DNA of 51,324 nt from Defluviitaleaceae bacterium (lineage in GTDB: Bacteria > Bacillota > Clostridia > Lachnospirales > WQUN01): assembly GCA_009779755.1 (NCBI GenBank), contig WRDO01000022.1:1-51324 (forward strand), written 5' to 3'. Below, one piece after another: positions 16,467 to 25,238 of this stretch. The notes under the pieces were generated by a model. It saw only the letters and a list, made by a program, of their open reading frames with translations, ran no database searches and had not been told where the DNA came from. Numbering within the stretch: position 1 is the stretch's first letter; the number at the start of each line of letters is the position of its first letter. The position numbers and the translations under genes were made by a program.

Positions 16467-17450
16467 TCATATATGTTGCCGTGTTTTCCGGCAAATATTA
16501 TCGGCAAAATCAAACGCGGTGTCTTTTATCCGTTTGGGTTGTGAAGTAAAGAATTCCACGGTTGGTTCACCCTTTTTGATGTTCCATAACCCTGCCACTT
16601 GGCCGTTAACGGCGATTGTCGGCAAACATATGCCGGACTTCATTATAACCGTGCTTTTGTATTCTTGCGGCAGAACCGCGCTCCTGTCCGTGTAGGAAAC
16701 GATAAGCGGGTCGAAACCGGATAGTAACGTTAGTTCGGGGATTTCGCCCATTTCTTCCGTAGCTTCGATATAATAATGATCCTTTTTATTATGTGTAAAC
16801 CGCGGGTATCCGTCCATGTTTAAAGCGAAAAGCACTTTTTTCCTTTCTTTCGGCAAACCAAAGAACCATGCCGCGTCGGCAAGGGTTGCGGGGCCGTAAG
16901 CCGCGATAAACCTTCTTAACAGTTCGGGCAGTACGTCTTCGAATGTTTGCGTCGGTTCGGCATCGATCAAATCAAAATCTCGGCTGGTCATATCCCGGAA
17001 AGCGACCTTTCCCAGCCTCGCCAGTTCGCAAAAAACGCCACCCCATGGGGACAGCGCCCTGTCAATCGTTTGCCTGTCATACTGGTCCGAAAATAATAAA
17101 CGCATTTCGGCACGGGAATAGATACCGTCCTCCAAAAGGTTTATTACCTTATCGGCGATTTCCTTATAATGCTCCCCCCAGCGCCATTCACCCGAATGGA
17201 GCGCAAGCAACGTCGGCAGGTCATCGGGGGCTACGCCGTGCAGCGCGTGGTGAATCCACGTTTTGGTGAGCGCGTACTTCCAATCCGCCAAACCCACCCC
17301 GCGAATCAACGCGGAAAACGCGACATTACGGTGGAACCAACAATGCAATCCGAGGAGTTCGCTTGCAAGTTCAACAATATCGTCACATTTACGCGATAGA
17401 TACAATCCGTGCATACGCCTTTGTATGATTTGCTCCGTTATCTTGTCCAA
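16467..17450 (-). CDS. Winged-helix AlkZ/YcaQ-like protein (HTH_42 family)
   Basis: A 327-residue protein with the tandem winged-helix architecture of the DNA glycosylase AlkZ/YcaQ family: an N-terminal RRMHGLYL segment, a middle part with FIAAYGPATLADAAWFFGL, and a C-terminal LLSGFDPLIVSYTDR region. Family members with a QxQ or QxD catalytic motif unhook DNA crosslinks. In this protein the equivalent position appears to read LHCW (residues 35-38), so the catalytic glutamines seem to be absent; it may bind DNA without cutting or act differently. The start is a TTG at 17450 without a strong ribosome-binding site, and an ATG at 17414 is an alternative. It is downstream of the lipoprotein and helicase genes on the same strand. 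Confidence 0.7.
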   Translation of the reverse strand: MDKITEQIIQRRMHGLYLSRKCDDIVELASELLGLHCWFHRNVAFSALIRGVGLADWKYALTKTWIHHALHGVAPDDLPTLLALHSGEWRWGEHYKEIADKVINLLEDGIYSRAEMRLLFSDQYDRQTIDRALSPWGGVFCELARLGKVAFRDMTSRDFDLIDAEPTQTFEDVLPELLRRFIAAYGPATLADAAWFFGLPKERKKVLFALNMDGYPRFTHNKKDHYYIEATEEMGEIPELTLLSGFDPLIVSYTDRSAVLPQEYKSTVIMKSGICLPTIAVNGQVAGLWNIKKGEPTVEFFTSQPKRIKDTAFDFADNICRKTRQHI

Positions 17451-17513
17451 AATATCAATCCGTTCCGGTTTAATCTTTCCGCGGCACCCAATCGTCGTTT
17501 GTGCGTAAAACAG

Positions 17514-18116
17514 TTATATGTCAAGCCAACCGGCGGCATTGGTAATGCCTATACCGCTCCAGCCGTTTGCGCCATCCGCGACATGTATTTCAAATACATG
17601 CTGTACCGTTCCCCGTTCCGGTAAACCGGTGGATACGATAACTTCTAAAACATCCGTTATCCATTCCGGCGGTTCGGTTTGGCTTCGGCGGATTTCCATG
17701 ACCATTAAAAAATCATCCCGTGGCTGTAGAGGGAATTCATCATTAAAAAGCATGTCCATAAGCGTTGTGAGTTCGATATTTTCGGCAATGCGGCGGCTTA
17801 TTTCCTCTTGTGATACGCCGACTACATTACTGAAGAATCCTCCGATAATATTCATGTTCCGGTATGTTTCAAGGGAATCCTGCATGTGGAGAGCGGTACG
17901 GAATACAGCCAAGTCGCCGTTGTTTATGGAATCAAAAAGAGCCAGCACAGAGCTGATAATTTCATCGGGGATGGTGTCGTCAATAACGGGAAAAACAGCG
18001 GCATACGGTTCATCATCACCCGAAGTACAAGCGGTAAGAAAAAATCCTGTGAAAATAAAGGCAACTATTATAATCGATATTTTTATATATTTTTTGATAT
18101 CCACATTCATTGGCAT
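17514..18116 (-). CDS. Putative lipoprotein of unknown function
   Basis: A 200-residue protein with a long hydrophobic signal segment (about 11-29) and lipobox FLTAC, lipidated Cys at residue 30. The mature part is acidic and helical at first (DEIISSVLALFDSINNGDL), then mixed. I recognise no family. It overlaps the UvrD reading frame's end if the GTG at 18125 is used; the ATG at 18116 fits better with GAAGGTG at a spacing of 8. It therefore belongs to the helicase transcript. Surface exposure is predicted from the lipobox. Confidence 0.7.
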   Translation of the reverse strand: MPMNVDIKKYIKISIIIVAFIFTGFFLTACTSGDDEPYAAVFPVIDDTIPDEIISSVLALFDSINNGDLAVFRTALHMQDSLETYRNMNIIGGFFSNVVGVSQEEISRRIAENIELTTLMDMLFNDEFPLQPRDDFLMVMEIRRSQTEPPEWITDVLEVIVSTGLPERGTVQHVFEIHVADGANGWSGIGITNAAGWLDI

Positions 18117-18121
18117 CAAAA

Positions 18122-20533
18122 TCACACCTTCATAATCTTAAACAACTTCGCCAGCCGCTTCTTGCGTCCGATGTTTGGGAAGTCAATCGTAAGTTCATAA
18201 TCCGCGCCATTAGCGGAAACGGCGATCACAACACCCCTGCCGAGCCGCGGGTCACGCACTTTATCCCCGATTTCGAAGGGGCAATCACCCGATATTAATA
18301 ATGGTTTAAACGCAGGCTTTTTTTCCGGCATAATCGGCGTATGCATGTCCCTCAAAAACGGAGCAGGGTCTGTCCTTGCTTTTTTTATTACGGACGAAGG
18401 AACAGGGTCGGCAAAATCCGTGACAGAGCGGGCGGGGGAAATGCCGCCGTCCCGCAGGGTATTTCCTTTTCGCGCGGGGCGACTTTCACAGAGCCCCGAA
18501 GAAAAGGAAGTACCCGAAAGGGACGACGTAATTTCCCTCGCCCGCGACTGTCCAACAAGGGGCGGCGACATTTCCCTCGCTCGCGACCGCACAACGGATT
18601 TTGGCCGCCCGTGCGCGTTGACCGACTCCATATATTCCGTCGGCACTTCCTTTAAAAAGCGGCTGGGCGCACAAAGCATCCGTTGCCCGTTCCGCATCCG
18701 CATGGTAGCGTGGGAGAGGTACAGGCGCTTTCGCGCACGGGTAAAACCGACGTAGCAAAGGCGGCGTTCCTCCTCGATTTCCTTCGGGGTTTCGCTTAAC
18801 ACGCTGCGGGCGGAAGGGAAGGTGTATTCCTCCATGCCCACGATAAAAACGCGGTTAAATTCCAACCCCTTCGCGCTGTGCAGCGTCATGAGGGACACGG
18901 CTTGCGCGCCTTCCTGGTAGTTGTCGATATCGGCGACGAGCCCGACTTCGTTAAGAAAATTGGTCAGCGAGGTATCCTGCGCCTGGGTTTCGAATTCCTT
19001 TGCCTTGGTGAGCAGCTCCTGCACGTTGTCGATGCGGGTTTGCGCTTCGGGTGTACCGTCGTTCAGGCTTTCGAGGTATTGGGTATCGGCGAGGATTTGT
19101 CTTAGCAGGTCGAAGGGGGGTGTGGTTTCGGCCAGCTTTGTCCAGTCGTTGAGCAGTAGCGAAAATTCGGTGAGCTTTTCGCAAGTCTTTTTCGTAATAC
19201 CGGGGATGTCCTCCGCGAGAGCGGTTGTAAAGGAGATTCCGCGTTCTGCGGCGAAGTTGGCGATGCGCGTGATGGTTGTGTCGCCGATACCGCGGCGGGG
19301 GACGTTGATAATACGGCGGCAAGCCATATCATCCGCGGGATTGTCGATGGCCTTGAGGTAGGCGAGGATGTCCTTAACCTCCATCCGCTCGTAGAATCGC
19401 ACCCCGCCGAACAAACGGTACGGAATACCCGCGAGGATGAGCTGTTCCTCCACGGCGCGGGATTGGGCGTTGCCGCGGTACAGTACGGCGAAGTCGTTGT
19501 ACTTGCCGCCGCGGTCGTAAGCGTATTTAATGGCCTGCGTGACGAACAGCCCTTCATCGCGTTCGTCCCGCGCGTAGTACACGCGTATGGGTACGCCTTG
19601 GTCGTTATCCGTCCAAAGGGATTTGGGCGCGCGGTGTTGGTTGCCGGAAATCACGAGGTTGGCCGCGTCCAAAATCGTTTGCGTCGAGCGGTAATTTTGG
19701 TCGAGCGTGATCGTCTTCGCGTTCGGGTAATCGGCGGTAAAGCGCAGGATGTTTTCGATGTCCGCGCCGCGCCAGCCGTATATGCTTTGGTCGTCGTCAC
19801 CCACCACGCACAAGTTTTTAAAATGTCCCGCCAACAGGCTGACCAGCATATATTGCGCGTGGTTGGTGTCTTGGTATTCATCCACCAGCACGTAGCGGAA
19901 GCGTTGTTGGTAGCGGTTGCGGATGTCCTCGTTTTCCGTGAAGAGCTTGACGGTGAGCATGATGATATCGTCGAAGTCGAGGGCGTTATTGTCCTTAAGT
20001 TTTTGTTGGTAGCGGTTGTAGATGTTTGCGATATTGCCTAAGCGGTAATCCGACCCGGCGGTATTTTCGAATTCCTCCGGCCCGATTAAGCGATTTTTTT
20101 GCGCGCTGATCGTGTTTGCGATACCCGCGGGGGGGTAATTCTTATCGTCCAAATTCTCTTCCCGAATGCACAGCTTAAGCAAACGCTCGCTGTCCTGCGT
20201 GTCGTAAATGGAAAAACCCGATTTGTATCCCAACGCCGTGATATCGCGCCGCAGGATGCGCGTACAAGCGGAATGGAACGTACTCACCCACACTTGGTCG
20301 CCGAAGGGCGTTATCGCGGATATCCGTTCGCGCATTTCCTTCGCGGCTTTATTCGTAAAGGTGATGGCGATGATGTGATAGGGGTCCACGCCTTCCTGTA
20401 TGAGCCGCGCCACGCGGTAGGTAAGTACGCGCGTTTTGCCCGAGCCCGCCCCCGCGAATATCAAAAGCGGGCCGTCCCCGTAAAGGACGGCTTCCTGTTG
20501 GCGGGAGTTTAACGTTGATATGTAGTCGTTCAT
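18122..20533 (-). CDS. pcrA: ATP-dependent DNA helicase PcrA/UvrD
   Basis: An 803-residue superfamily 1A helicase that unwinds DNA 3' to 5' during nucleotide excision repair and replication-fork maintenance. Visible motifs are the N-terminal Q-motif region (LNSRQQEAV), Walker A AGAGSGKT (27-34), motif II VDEYQDTN, motif III DDQSIYGWRG, motif IV region LDQNYRST, and motif VI VGFTRARKRLYL. The C-terminal 50 residues (FEIGDKVRDPRLGRG...) form the Tudor-like domain that contacts RNA polymerase. A disordered insert of about 70 residues before that domain contains a repeated SRARE phrase. The start at 20533 has AAGG/AAAAGGG upstream; the frame is open further, but this region has no helicase sequence. 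It overlaps the PHP gene by 4 bp (ATGA). Confidence 0.93.
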   Translation of the reverse strand: MNDYISTLNSRQQEAVLYGDGPLLIFAGAGSGKTRVLTYRVARLIQEGVDPYHIIAITFTNKAAKEMRERISAITPFGDQVWVSTFHSACTRILRRDITALGYKSGFSIYDTQDSERLLKLCIREENLDDKNYPPAGIANTISAQKNRLIGPEEFENTAGSDYRLGNIANIYNRYQQKLKDNNALDFDDIIMLTVKLFTENEDIRNRYQQRFRYVLVDEYQDTNHAQYMLVSLLAGHFKNLCVVGDDDQSIYGWRGADIENILRFTADYPNAKTITLDQNYRSTQTILDAANLVISGNQHRAPKSLWTDNDQGVPIRVYYARDERDEGLFVTQAIKYAYDRGGKYNDFAVLYRGNAQSRAVEEQLILAGIPYRLFGGVRFYERMEVKDILAYLKAIDNPADDMACRRIINVPRRGIGDTTITRIANFAAERGISFTTALAEDIPGITKKTCEKLTEFSLLLNDWTKLAETTPPFDLLRQILADTQYLESLNDGTPEAQTRIDNVQELLTKAKEFETQAQDTSLTNFLNEVGLVADIDNYQEGAQAVSLMTLHSAKGLEFNRVFIVGMEEYTFPSARSVLSETPKEIEEERRLCYVGFTRARKRLYLSHATMRMRNGQRMLCAPSRFLKEVPTEYMESVNAHGRPKSVVRSRAREMSPPLVGQSRAREITSSLSGTSFSSGLCESRPARKGNTLRDGGISPARSVTDFADPVPSSVIKKARTDPAPFLRDMHTPIMPEKKPAFKPLLISGDCPFEIGDKVRDPRLGRGVVIAVSANGADYELTIDFPNIGRKKRLAKLFKIMKV
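18520..18597. repeat. 39-bp tandem duplication in the PcrA linker
   Basis: Two adjacent, imperfect 39-bp copies (18520-18558 and 18559-18597) share ATTTCCCTCG followed by C(C/T)CGCGAC. They encode two 13-residue units, each with SRARE, in the unstructured linker of the helicase, and keep its frame. Confidence 0.65.
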
Positions 20534-21258
20534 AACGCGCACGCCCTTTTCCTTGCGACGGCGGCGAAAAACAAAGCAGGGTCGGTGTTTAACACTTGAG
20601 AAGCGGGGATACCCGATTCGATGATGAGCTTTTTCGCTTCGGTTAATTCGCCCACCAAGGTATGATAATGCGCGTCGGAAGACGCCAGAACGGGGACGCC
20701 GTATTCCTTGCAAAGCGCGAGCAGCCTGCGCTGCGGTTCCTCCCCGTTGTAGCGCAGGGAAACGGGATTTAAGGTTTGGTTGTTAATTTCAATGATTGTA
20801 TGGGTACGGGCGGCGGTTTCTACCACGGCTTCGTAATCGATATCAAACCACGAATCCCCCGGATGGCCCAAGATACCGACGAAAGGATTTTCCATCGCGT
20901 TTATCATGGCGCGGGTGTGGTCGGCTTTGTTCGTCGGCGCCAAGACACCGCGGTGCAAGGAGGCGATGATAAAATCCATCCGCTCCATAATTTCCTCGGA
21001 TAAATCAAGTTTGCCGCCGTGGTTGCAAATGTTTACCTCCGCGCCCTTCAGCACACGCACGCCGTGCATCGAATCCGGTACGATTTTCATGTTCCCGAAG
21101 AAGTAGAAATGCGGCGCACCCGGCATGGCGGGGCCGTGGTCGGCGATGCCGATGTGGGTTAAACCCAACGTTGCGGCGTGCGCGGCGTTTTCGGTGACGG
21201 TCGAATAACCGTGGCCACTAGCGACGGTATGGCAATGCACATCCAAAACAAAGCGCAT
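20530..21258 (-). CDS. PHP-domain phosphoesterase
   Basis: A 242-residue metal-dependent phosphoesterase of the PHP superfamily. The metal-binding motifs are present in order: HCHT at residues 8-11, HIGIADHG, a glutamate in KGAEVNI, SLHRG, GHPGDSW, and SSDAHYH near the C-terminus. The closest relatives are YcdX-like phosphatases, which hydrolyse phosphate monoesters on small molecules. The start at 21258 is the ATG right before the first conserved strand, with AAGGA upstream and a promoter at 21298-21303; the frame is open further without sense. It is the first gene of the PHP-pcrA-lipoprotein transcript. The in vivo substrate is unknown. Confidence 0.85.
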   Translation of the reverse strand: MRFVLDVHCHTVASGHGYSTVTENAAHAATLGLTHIGIADHGPAMPGAPHFYFFGNMKIVPDSMHGVRVLKGAEVNICNHGGKLDLSEEIMERMDFIIASLHRGVLAPTNKADHTRAMINAMENPFVGILGHPGDSWFDIDYEAVVETAARTHTIIEINNQTLNPVSLRYNGEEPQRRLLALCKEYGVPVLASSDAHYHTLVGELTEAKKLIIESGIPASQVLNTDPALFFAAVARKRACAL

Positions 21259-21297
21259 GGGGCGTTCAATCCTTTTGCGTATGTAATTTGAAAGATT

Positions 21298-21303
21298 ATT
21301 ATA
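21298..21303 (-). promoter_or_regulatory. Extended -10 element upstream of the PHP-pcrA transcript
   Basis: On the minus strand TGTTATAAT forms an extended -10 (perfect TATAAT at 21303-21298) about 40 bp before the PHP start codon. I find no clear -35 at 17 bp. The region is also the only gap before the divergent GTPase cassette, so its promoter must overlap here. Confidence 0.5.
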
Positions 21304-21338
21304 ACATATAAATAAAAAAACATGATTGGGGGAGCGGA

Positions 21339-21932
21339 ATGCGGGAAAGCGTGTCCGATTTGCGCTGCGTGCATGACAGCGATAACGTTCGCTTAACCTT
21401 CCGATGGCCGATCGGTACGGATCATGTGTATGTTTTCCGCACAAAAGCAGACGAAACCGGCAACCCTCCTGCGAGATCGGCGGCCGACCTAAACCGAAAC
21501 CCGCAAAACGCGCGTTTGCTGACCTTGCAAGAATACAAACGCCGCGGCGGTTATATAATGCCCAACGAACCCGGGATTTTTACGTTTTATATAACAACCG
21601 ACCTTAACGAAGGCGCAGCAGAAAGTATTACCTGCCAAACCGGCCGTACGACGATCCGCGGAACGGTCAAACGGAAACGGGGTTTCAGCGAATACGCGAC
21701 GCATGTATTGACGCTGACCTCGTATTATCCGGTAACGGGAGGGGAGCTTTCCTATATAAAGCGACGCGCTTACGGTGCGGCGGCGGGTGATGTGGTATAC
21801 TCCTTCCAAGAACCGCTTGGCGGCGTGCCGCTGGTAAGGCATATCCTGACACGCAAGCATGAACGGTTGGAAATCCTCGTCACGGACGAAGTGAAACGCG
21901 TTTTATATGATTTGCGGATAAAACAGATGTGA
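21339..21932 (+). CDS. Beta-rich protein of GTPase cassette, unknown function
   Basis: A 197-residue protein that I do not recognise with certainty. The predicted structure is two beta-sandwich-like halves: the first ends in a hairpin (IMPNEPGIFTFYITTDL) and the second runs from TIRGTVKRKRG to the C-terminus. There is no signal peptide or transmembrane segment, and no enzyme motif. The start has a strong GGGGGAGCGG site. It precedes the GTPase gene with 8 bp between the stop and the GTPase ATG, so the two are very likely coupled. Small beta-rich partners are common in DO-GTPase loci, and I infer an adaptor role. Confidence 0.6.
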   Translation: MRESVSDLRCVHDSDNVRLTFRWPIGTDHVYVFRTKADETGNPPARSAADLNRNPQNARLLTLQEYKRRGGYIMPNEPGIFTFYITTDLNEGAAESITCQTGRTTIRGTVKRKRGFSEYATHVLTLTSYYPVTGGELSYIKRRAYGAAAGDVVYSFQEPLGGVPLVRHILTRKHERLEILVTDEVKRVLYDLRIKQM

Positions 21933-21940
21933 GGTCGGTT

Positions 21941-23200
21941 ATGGGATTGTTCAAAAGGAAAATGGAAGCCGTCAAACGCGCGAAGCTGGAGGAAACGCAC
22001 GAAATCGTATGCCTTTATTGTTTTAAAAATTTTAACCATGACCGTGTGCTGTTCCGTGCGCTCGAGCATGTGGACGCGGAAGGATACCGTGCCTGTTCGG
22101 ACGGCGCTTTGGACGCGTACCGCGCGCGCTTCCATATGGGTGAGGCGGGCGATTTGCCCGTGGTGTTGGACCCCGACGATTTTAATGAAGTGAACAAGGG
22201 GTACCATCGGGGTATCCTTTCGTCCGTAACCGACGACCATAACAATGTCACGACCAAGCGGCTTTGCCCCTATTGCCACAACGACCTGCCGCAAAGCGCG
22301 GGGTTTTCGCCCGGTACGATCATATCCTTCGTGGGCGCGTCGCAAGCGGGCAAAAGTGTATACCTCACCGGCCTCGTTCATACCCTCAAAACGTTGACGC
22401 CGCGTAACTTCCCGATTTTCTGTACACCCATCAACAACGAAATGGGACGCAAGTTCAAGCTGACCTACGAAGACCCTTTAATCGAAAACGGCTTCCTTCC
22501 CGATCCGACGCAAAAGGAACGGCAACAAGAGCCGTTTATCTTTACGTTCTCATTTACGGACGGAAATCTGCCCGAAATCAGCATCGCTTTCTTTGACGCC
22601 GCGGGGGAGGGTATGGTTGACAACGGTTATATGGATATCTATGCGTCGCACATCAGAAATTCTTCGGGCGTTTTATTTTTGGTGGACCCGATGCAGTTCC
22701 GTACGGTGGGGAAGAAAATCGCCATGCAAAACGGTATGGACTTCGACCCGAACCAAACCGACGAACCGACGGAGGTGCTGAGCGGCCTTGTGGAGGATTA
22801 TATCTACAAACAAGCGAGCGGCGTATCAAAGATACCCACCGCCGTGGTGCTGACCAAAACCGACTTGCTGCGCCCCTTGCAAGCAGAAGGGGAATACATG
22901 CGCCCGGACAGCCTGTTCTTTTCCAACTTTACGCATAAAGGTTCCTTCAATTTGGAAGCCTTCGCCCAAATCGACGATGAAGTGGACGAATTCCTCGAAA
23001 TCGTGGACCCCAACTTCCGAAACGCGTTGAAGCGACGGTTCGCGCATTTGGGCTTTTTCGCGGTTTCGGCATTGGGTGCGCAACCGCTGCGCGAAAGCGG
23101 CGATACGGAAAGGCAACGCGTCGCGTCCTTCGCCCCTGTGCGGGTGGATGAACCGTTCTTGTGGCTCCTGTATAAGTTGGGTTATATCAAGGGTGATTGA
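21941..23200 (+). CDS. Zinc-ribbon TRAFAC-type GTPase (DO-GTPase-like)
   Basis: A 419-residue protein with a split zinc-ribbon followed by a P-loop GTPase domain. Cysteine pairs are C24/C27 and C109/C112. The P-loop is VGASQAGKS at about 131-139, a G3-like motif follows as FDAAGEG, and the G4 motif is LTKTDLL, specific for guanine. The pattern of P-loop ending in SVYLTGL, after a zinc ribbon, resembles the double-GTPase (DO-GTPase) families described in NTP-dependent biological conflict systems. Only one GTPase domain is present here. It is cytosolic. The start at 21941 has GAGG upstream. It overlaps the next gene, the GAP1-like protein, by 8 bp, matching the known pairing. Confidence 0.75.
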   Translation: MGLFKRKMEAVKRAKLEETHEIVCLYCFKNFNHDRVLFRALEHVDAEGYRACSDGALDAYRARFHMGEAGDLPVVLDPDDFNEVNKGYHRGILSSVTDDHNNVTTKRLCPYCHNDLPQSAGFSPGTIISFVGASQAGKSVYLTGLVHTLKTLTPRNFPIFCTPINNEMGRKFKLTYEDPLIENGFLPDPTQKERQQEPFIFTFSFTDGNLPEISIAFFDAAGEGMVDNGYMDIYASHIRNSSGVLFLVDPMQFRTVGKKIAMQNGMDFDPNQTDEPTEVLSGLVEDYIYKQASGVSKIPTAVVLTKTDLLRPLQAEGEYMRPDSLFFSNFTHKGSFNLEAFAQIDDEVDEFLEIVDPNFRNALKRRFAHLGFFAVSALGAQPLRESGDTERQRVASFAPVRVDEPFLWLLYKLGYIKGD

Positions 23201-24293
23201 GCAGCATTATTATACAAGGGAAAAAAGGGGATACGGCACGATCGCGCGTTCCCCAAACCTGCCCGATAATATTGTCAAAAACGATATCCTGCCGTATTGC
23301 GTATATTCCGCAGGGGAAGGGGGCAAATGCCTGACGGTCGTACATTATCCCGACGGGCGGATGCTCTTGGGGCAAGCGGTACATATACCGAGGGCGTTCT
23401 TCCAGCATAATCTAATAATTCCGGCAAAAATGGTAAACGCGATTTTGGCGGCTGGTTTTACTGGGGTACGGTTCGAAACGGGTTATGATGCCAAGCAAGG
23501 CGAAACATTGCTTGCACTTGAGGAATTGCCGATTGATGCATACGCAAACGGAACAGAATCGGATGGATCATACGATTTAACGGATTATGACTTTTCCCTT
23601 CTTATCCGCTGCCTGACCCTTTCTGCGGCAAAAAATAAAAAAACATACATACACACGCCTATCGTTAAGGAACTTGCCGATACACATACCTTTGCGCTTG
23701 CTTTTTTGACGGGATTGTATCCGCGCCTGCCCGAAGAGCTGCGGCATGTGTTGGGTTTTTGCACCCGCTCGCGCGACCCGCTTGACAAAAAAGGCATCCA
23801 CCTCATCTTCACCGATAACCCCCGATTAAAAGGGGATTTTTTAATAGATTTTACGGGAAAAACGGGTATAATAAACGATGTTGGCGACGAAAAGGAATAT
23901 TCCGCCGCCCGGTACGAAGCGATGCCGACAAAAAAGTTTTGCGAGCGGGTATTCGGCGAAATTGATTTTTGGCTGGCGAGGGAACCGCGAATCGTCCGGG
24001 CAAAATCCTTTCGCCGAACCATAAAAACACGAATGGCGCAAATCCTGGAAAGCGACGGTATCCTTCCCGAGGCGTTTATACGTCGGGGCAAAAGCGGCAA
24101 ATACAGCGAAATCATCGGATTTAAACCCTCCGATTTCATCAAAGCGGACATCCTGAGGCAGGTGTCGCTTTCGCAACACAATGCCGAGGAATTGCGTTAT
24201 ATAATAGGGAGCTATCGCCTAACCCCAACAAAACGTGAAAAAATCCTTCATATCATAAAAAGCGAGGGATCGAAACATGGCACACCTCCATAA
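23193..24293 (+). CDS. GAP1-like GTPase-associated protein
   Basis: A 366-residue cytosolic protein. Its N-terminus (EQHYYTREKRGYGTIARSPN) matches the beginning of the GTPase-associated protein 1 (GAP1-N2) family, which is encoded next to DO-GTPases in conflict-type systems. The rest, with FALAFLTGLYPRLPEELRHVLGF, is alpha-helical and matches the GAP1 middle region. No catalytic motif is visible. The start codon is probably GTG at 23193, overlapping the GTPase stop, because the conserved domain begins there; the frame is open for 39 codons further upstream without homology. It should work as partner or regulator of the GTPase. Confidence 0.65.
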   Translation: MIEQHYYTREKRGYGTIARSPNLPDNIVKNDILPYCVYSAGEGGKCLTVVHYPDGRMLLGQAVHIPRAFFQHNLIIPAKMVNAILAAGFTGVRFETGYDAKQGETLLALEELPIDAYANGTESDGSYDLTDYDFSLLIRCLTLSAAKNKKTYIHTPIVKELADTHTFALAFLTGLYPRLPEELRHVLGFCTRSRDPLDKKGIHLIFTDNPRLKGDFLIDFTGKTGIINDVGDEKEYSAARYEAMPTKKFCERVFGEIDFWLAREPRIVRAKSFRRTIKTRMAQILESDGILPEAFIRRGKSGKYSEIIGFKPSDFIKADILRQVSLSQHNAEELRYIIGSYRLTPTKREKILHIIKSEGSKHGTPP

Positions 24294-25227
24294 CGCCTTT
24301 GATTGGGCATCCGAACTGTATGCCGTATGGTTCGCTGAATGGCTGTACGTCCATTTTGCGGTGCGAACCGCTGTTTTACTGTTGGTTTTATGGGGCGTGC
24401 TTTTTTTATTCGCGCAATTGTTCCAATACGTTTTGGGGCCTTTTCTTGTATTGTTTTATCGCCATATACTCTTCCGCGCGTACAATTACCTGTGCGTGGA
24501 AACACCGCAGGAATTTATTTATATCCGTTTCCATTCGAAGGACAACCCTGCCCTGCGAAAGGCATATCTGCGCCTGACCGACAAAGCAAGGAAAAACCGC
24601 TTGCTCCTCATTCATACCAAATATAAGGGTATTTTGTACCGCGGCGGCGTAAAGCGCGTGGCATGGGTTCTCGTCGTTACGGTGGGGGTTGTTTTTACTT
24701 TATGGCTTACGGCCTTCGGTTTGCATCAGGAATATTACGTTCCCGCATTGGCGGGGTATACGGAAACCCCACCCGTAAATAACACGCCGCCCCCAAGCGG
24801 GCAACCCGAAAATAATGATACAAACGGCGGAAGCACCACGGAAAACGGTGAACCCTACCAAAACAACGGTAACACCCCCGAACCGCCGTACCCGCCGTAC
24901 CCGCCGTACCCGATGCAACCGATGTACCCGACCCCGACACAACCCCCGCCCGATATTATCTATCCCCCCGGTTACGTAAACCCCGCTTTATGGCCCGATA
25001 CTCCCACCACTTTGCGCCTTAATGAGCACGGGTCGGGGGGTGCGCGGCTGCGCGAAGAACCCGGCTTCGGCGGTGTGGTGACCCAAATGGTATGGGGCGG
25101 CGTTTTGCTTGAATACCTCGGCGGATTTATCCCCGATGCGGACGTGAGCGGTTTATATTGGCTGCGCGTACGTTTGCCCGATGGTTTGGAAGGTTACATC
25201 GCCAGTTATTTAATCGAAATCGAATAG
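24277..25227 (+). CDS. Membrane protein with C-terminal SH3 domain
   Basis: A 316-residue protein that overlaps the GAP1-like gene by 17 bp. Two hydrophobic stretches, about residues 27-60 (long, possibly two passes) and 127-148, anchor it in the membrane. A Pro-, Tyr- and Asn-rich extracytoplasmic linker (about 158-240) contains a threefold PPY repeat (nine-base repeat at 24883-24909). The last 75 residues resemble a bacterial SH3 domain (ARLREEPGFGGVVTQM... GLYWLRVRLPDGLEGYIA), a module that commonly binds peptidoglycan. It may be the surface or envelope output of the GTPase cassette. That is inference from its position. Confidence 0.7.
   Translation: MAHLHNAFDWASELYAVWFAEWLYVHFAVRTAVLLLVLWGVLFLFAQLFQYVLGPFLVLFYRHILFRAYNYLCVETPQEFIYIRFHSKDNPALRKAYLRLTDKARKNRLLLIHTKYKGILYRGGVKRVAWVLVVTVGVVFTLWLTAFGLHQEYYVPALAGYTETPPVNNTPPPSGQPENNDTNGGSTTENGEPYQNNGNTPEPPYPPYPPYPMQPMYPTPTQPPPDIIYPPGYVNPALWPDTPTTLRLNEHGSGGARLREEPGFGGVVTQMVWGGVLLEYLGGFIPDADVSGLYWLRVRLPDGLEGYIASYLIEIE
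24883..24909. repeat. Three direct 9-bp repeats in the proline linker
   Basis: CCGCCGTAC occurs three times end to end at 24883, 24892 and 24901. They encode PPY units of the extracellular linker in the membrane SH3 protein. Confidence 0.8.
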
Positions 25228-25238
25228 GAGAGGTTCCC

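Noticed and set aside
18122..20713. Longer N-terminus for PcrA up to 20713
   Set aside because: The extra 60 residues overlap the PHP gene, are Arg-rich and have no helicase motifs.
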